This document shows positions 4,850 through 6,852 of a stretch of 6,852 nucleotides of DNA, piece by piece. The notes beneath the pieces are model-generated. The model was not told the origin of the DNA and did no database searches. It was given only the letters and a program-made list of their open reading frames with translations. The translations under genes were made by a program, and so were the position numbers. Position 1 is the first letter of the stretch. Each line of letters opens with the position of its first letter. Source of the stretch: JADLFV01 sp964471555 (GTDB taxonomy: Bacteria; Planctomycetota; Phycisphaerae; Phycisphaerales; Phycisphaeraceae); assembly GCA_964471555.1 (NCBI GenBank), contig CAYYGM010000184.1, forward strand, positions 1 through 6,852, written 5' to 3'.

Positions 4850-6852
4850 GCCGCATGAGGGCGGCGGCGGGCTGCGGCGGCGCGGACTCGGGTTGCGGCG
4901 AATCAGGCGATGCCGGCTGCTCACCATTGGGCTGAGCCTTCTGGGGCTTGTCCAGGCCCTGCTCGCTGAGTCGGGCACGTTCCGGCCTCTTCAGTTCGAT
5001 GGTGAAGTCAATGACGAACTGCCAATCTCTGGAGGTGGTCTCGTCGATCAGCGGACGCTGCGGGTAATAGGTTTCGAGGTTGGTCGCGCCCGTGGCGTAG
5101 GCGCCGTACCCCCCACCGCCACCATCGCCCATTTCCATGTCCTCTTCCATGAATGCGCCCGGCCCACCTCGGTAGCCGCTGCGGGGGTATGTGGGCCGCC
5201 GGGTTTGCGGAGAGGGATAAGGACTGCGAACGCCGCCACGTCCGACGGCTCCACCCAGGCCGGCCGGCATCCCGGCCATGTTCATGCGGGACGGATCTTC
5301 CGGCACCGGGCCCAGCGAGGTAATCGGCGTGCTGCTGAGGACAATCTTGTAGGGACGGTCCGGCCGATTGCTGTTCTCGATCAGATAGCGCAGGAAAGTC
5401 TGATTCAGGAACTTGGCCGGCGGCGTGCTGGCGCTCTTGGGCTCGTGATAGGGCGTGGTGCCGTAGATCGTCACCTTGATCCGCGGCACGGTGGATTCAA
5501 CAGGTTGCGTCGAGGTGCTGGTTGTACCAGCAGGCATGTCGGACATGCCCTCACCCTCGACCATACCGGTGTCGGTTGATGCACCGGAGGTATCAGTCGT
5601 TGCCTGCGTCCAGAACTGCTCGGTGTCGAAGGTCTGGCTGAAAATCGCCTCTGCGCCGCTTCCCATCCCCCCGCCCATGGGCATCGGGCTCTGTTGGCCG
5701 CCGCCACCGGGCGTGCCGGCGTTGCGGTCAAAGCCGACCACGTAGCGCGTCTGGATTTGATTGATGCGCAGGACTTTGCGCTGCGGACGGGGAATGGCTT
5801 CCCATTGCTTGTAGTCGGCCTTCAGCAATTGCGGTTGGGGCTTGGCGGCCAGGGCGGCCTGGGAGATGTCTTCCAACAGCAGGGGCCAGATGTTGCGATA
5901 GTCGAGCATTCGTCGGACGTTGGCGATGCGTTGCATCTGCACGTCCTTTTGCAGGCCGTTGTAATCGGTTTGGAATCGCTGGGCCTGACTGGTGACACGA
6001 TTGACGACGCGATCGGTTTCTTGCATGGCCCCCTTGTGGGCGCCGCTATCCATGTAGTACTTGCCGCCGGCCAAAGCGGAACCCAGCGCCACGCACGCGG
6101 CCGCGGCGGCGATCCACGGCTGCTTGGCCCGCCACACACGCTGACGAACCAGGTAGCTGGGCAGCACGTTGGCGCTGACCTGCTCCAGGCCCACGCCCTG
6201 CAGGGCAAGACCGTATGCCGTGGCCAGGTTGACCACGCGGGTGCTGAACTCCGCCTCCTGCTTGCCGGCCACGTTCAGCCGCTTGAAGCTGTCGGGGCGG
6301 ACAACCTTCAACTGCAACTGCTGCTTGAGGAACTTGCTCAAACCCGGCAGCTTGAAGGTCGAGCCGACGCAGACCAGTTGCTTGAGCTGGGCATCGCGGT
6401 TGAGCGACTGGTAGTAGCCGATCGAGCGCTGAATCTCCTGCACCAGGTCGGCAAACACCGGCCGCATGGCGCTGAAGATCTGCCGCGAGTACTTGCTCTG
6501 TGCCGCTTCACGCTTGTAGCGCTCAGCCTTGGAGAAGCTGATCTTGAAGGCCTTGACCAGGGCTTCGGTGAAGTGGTTGCCGCCGATGGGCAGGGTGCGC
6601 AGCCAGATGCCGCCGGACTCGACGATGATCACGTCGGTGCTGATGGTGCCGATGTCCATGTACACCGTGCCGTCCATCTCGTCGGGCGTCTCAGCGTTGT
6701 CGTAGGCGAAGGCGTTGTAAACCGCCAGCGGCGAAAGGGTGAGGGCGTCGATGCGCATGCCCACGGTGCGGTAGTTGCTCAGGAAGCCGGCCACCCGCTC
6801 CTTGGTGATGGCGAAGATGCCCACCTCCACGTCGGGCGAGTCGGCCTGCTGG
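4833..6852 (-). CDS. PilM-PilN (GspL-like) fusion protein of the type IV pilus/secretion platform, 5' end outside window
   Basis: The frame is open through the right edge, so the true start lies beyond 6852; a GTG at 6830 is internal. Of the 672 visible residues (numbered from the codon at 6851), the first 215 or so are PilM-like, the actin-fold cytoplasmic ATPase of type IV pili. Recognisable are MDIGTISTD (65-73, phosphate-binding loop), PIGGNHFTEAL (88-98), SKAERYKRE (107-115) and VCVGSTFKLPGL (160-171, adenosine-side loop). The first phosphate loop must lie outside the window. ANVLP at 227-231 resembles the INLLP peptide with which PilN binds PilM, followed by a membrane segment at about 245-263 and a PilN-like periplasmic part. 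Its core strands (359-375, 456-463, 492-510, 608-620) are split by two Gly/Pro/Met-rich insertions, and a Pro-rich tail follows. In Proteobacteria PilM and PilN are separate proteins; a cytoplasmic-plus-periplasmic fusion is typical of GspL. The pilus or secretion system it serves cannot be decided here. The PilM part is well supported; the PilN part is by motif and layout. Confidence 0.82.
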   Translation of the reverse strand, partial: QQADSPDVEVGIFAITKERVAGFLSNYRTVGMRIDALTLSPLAVYNAFAYDNAETPDEMDGTVYMDIGTISTDVIIVESGGIWLRTLPIGGNHFTEALVKAFKISFSKAERYKREAAQSKYSRQIFSAMRPVFADLVQEIQRSIGYYQSLNRDAQLKQLVCVGSTFKLPGLSKFLKQQLQLKVVRPDSFKRLNVAGKQEAEFSTRVVNLATAYGLALQGVGLEQVSANVLPSYLVRQRVWRAKQPWIAAAAACVALGSALAGGKYYMDSGAHKGAMQETDRVVNRVTSQAQRFQTDYNGLQKDVQMQRIANVRRMLDYRNIWPLLLEDISQAALAAKPQPQLLKADYKQWEAIPRPQRKVLRINQIQTRYVVGFDRNAGTPGGGGQQSPMPMGGGMGSGAEAIFSQTFDTEQFWTQATTDTSGASTDTGMVEGEGMSDMPAGTTSTSTQPVESTVPRIKVTIYGTTPYHEPKSASTPPAKFLNQTFLRYLIENSNRPDRPYKIVLSSTPITSLGPVPEDPSRMNMAGMPAGLGGAVGRGGVRSPYPSPQTRRPTYPRSGYRGGPGAFMEEDMEMGDGGGGGYGAYATGATNLETYYPQRPLIDETTSRDWQFVIDFTIELKRPERARLSEQGLDKPQKAQPNGEQPASPDSPQPESAPPQPAAALMRQEDHS

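Noticed and set aside
1248..4935. Long open frames on the plus strand at 1248-2429, 2496-3521 and 3703-4935 (341-410 codons)
   Set aside because: They lie antisense to genes with clear membrane segments, domains and ribosome binding sites. Their translations are rich in Gly, Val, Asp, His and Leu with no recognisable domain, as expected from reading GC-rich genes backwards.
6828..6830. GTG as the start of the PilM-like gene
   Set aside because: The frame stays open upstream to the window edge (QQADSPD precedes it), and the PilM domain would lack its first phosphate-binding loop. The GTG is an internal Val codon.
1..6852. CRISPR array, tRNA, rRNA, insertion sequence or phage attachment site
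   Set aside because: No regularly spaced repeats of suitable length, no cloverleaf-like or rRNA-like sequence, no transposase motif and no terminal inverted repeats were seen on either strand.

Overview
The window fits a bacterium of the Planctomycetes, possibly a Phycisphaerae-like lineage. The grounds are a divergent type IV pilus or type II secretion inner-membrane operon with unusually large proteins, and next to it a secreted metzincin-like protein ending in a dockerin-type calcium-binding motif. The DNA is GC-rich by eye. This placement is inference from gene style, not from a marker gene. All four recognisable genes lie on the minus strand, so they read from right to left. Long open frames on the plus strand are antisense shadows of these genes.

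From 6852 down to 3350 wide, and ending at 1278, is a compact three-gene operon. The first gene (4833-6852, start outside the window) joins a PilM-like actin-fold ATPase domain to a PilN-like domain with one membrane segment, an arrangement that resembles GspL of type II secretion. Its stop overlaps the start of the second gene in an ATGA. The second gene (3406-4836) is a single-pass membrane protein with a PilO/GspM-like C-terminal fold. The third (1278-3350), 55 bp further on, is a 690-residue single-pass protein of unknown function that sits where pilP or gspC might be expected. Together they look like the cytoplasm-to-periplasm alignment platform of a type IV pilus or type II secretion machine.

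From 992 to 1277 is a 286-bp intergenic stretch with short repeated TGTCA-containing motifs and no convincing terminator. From 991 to the left edge runs an exported metalloprotease-like protein (start present, end outside the window). Its zinc motif begins HELVH but lacks the usual third metal ligand. It could be a passenger of the envelope machinery encoded beside it, but nothing in the sequence proves this.

The most notable pattern is that all three operon proteins carry similar disordered patches rich in Met, Asp/Glu, Gly and Tyr, including near-identical 11-residue motifs in the first and third.
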